NCBI GenBank assembly: GCA_910589655.1
Contig: CAJUTJ010000023.1
Location: forward strand, 1 to 30,849
From: an uncultured Acetatifactor sp.
GTDB lineage: Bacteria; Bacillota; Clostridia; Lachnospirales; Lachnospiraceae
Reading direction: 5' to 3'
Length of the DNA: 30,849 nt
A program made the position numbers and the translations under genes. The notes under the pieces were generated by a model. That model saw nothing but the letters and a program-made list of their open reading frames with translations. It was not told the origin of the DNA and searched no databases. Below are positions 30,846 through 30,849 of this stretch, in pieces (positions within the stretch are counted from its first letter, which is position 1; every line of letters begins with the position of its first letter).

Positions 30846-30849
30846 ATGA
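30846..30849 (+). CDS. Start of a plus-strand gene cut by the window edge
   Basis: Only the ATG and one further base are in the window, after a perfect AGGAGG at ideal spacing. The product cannot be told. Confidence 0.6.

Overview
The window reads like the chromosome of a spore-forming, low-to-medium GC, anaerobic Firmicute, most likely a Lachnospiraceae-type Clostridium. The basis is a cotJ spore-coat operon, a GerA-family germination gene, the oxygen-sensitive class III ribonucleotide reductase pair NrdD/NrdG, CUT1 sugar uptake genes of the LplABC type and strong AGGAGG-type ribosome binding sites. Almost every gene from 2.4 kb to 30.4 kb is on the minus strand. Only the left 2.4 kb (a mobile element) and the extreme right edge are on the plus strand.

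Left edge (1-2500): the end of an integrated element, with a relaxase-like remnant, a 44-residue protein and a large serine recombinase. The element stops inside cotJC. The first 62 codons of cotJC remain at 2684-2499, after which the reading frame runs into element DNA; cotJB and cotJA lie intact upstream. The rest of cotJC should be beyond the left edge of the window. This is the layout of a skin-like intervening element in a sporulation gene.

3.3-9.1 kb: a carbohydrate ABC uptake operon (two permeases and a lipoprotein binding protein, ending in a clear terminator). It lies downstream of a membrane-bound AraC regulator whose frame is broken exactly at a run of eight G. One extra G would restore a continuous protein, so this may be a phase-variable switch. 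The regulator has its own good promoter with a palindrome over its -10 box.

9.1-14.5 kb: a two-component system (LytTR response regulator and a short GHKL kinase without membrane segments) followed by two overlapping ABC exporter half-transporter genes. Direct repeats spaced 21 bp upstream of the exporter genes resemble LytTR binding sites.

14.6-22.4 kb: a GerA-type germination protein, dUTPase, NrdG, NrdD, a WYL regulator, a YjjG-like HAD nucleotidase and a 52-residue membrane protein. NrdD and the membrane protein-HAD-WYL unit each have a TTGAC(A/G)-17-TATACT promoter, each followed by a similar A/T-rich palindromic box that resembles an NrdR box. This suggests shared control of dNTP metabolism. 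Chains of small hairpins and short dispersed repeats fill the gaps here.

22.6-30.4 kb: a membrane-anchored MutS-like ATPase, then a nucleoside/nucleobase salvage group (purine nucleoside phosphorylase, cytidine deaminase, an ATZ/TRZ-type deaminase and an NCS2 permease) with start/stop overlaps, headed by a GtrII-like membrane protein. A 76-bp near-tandem repeat separates the permease from the deaminase. The right edge holds a possible short terminated RNA, then a promoter, ribosome binding site and start codon of a plus-strand gene that leaves the window.
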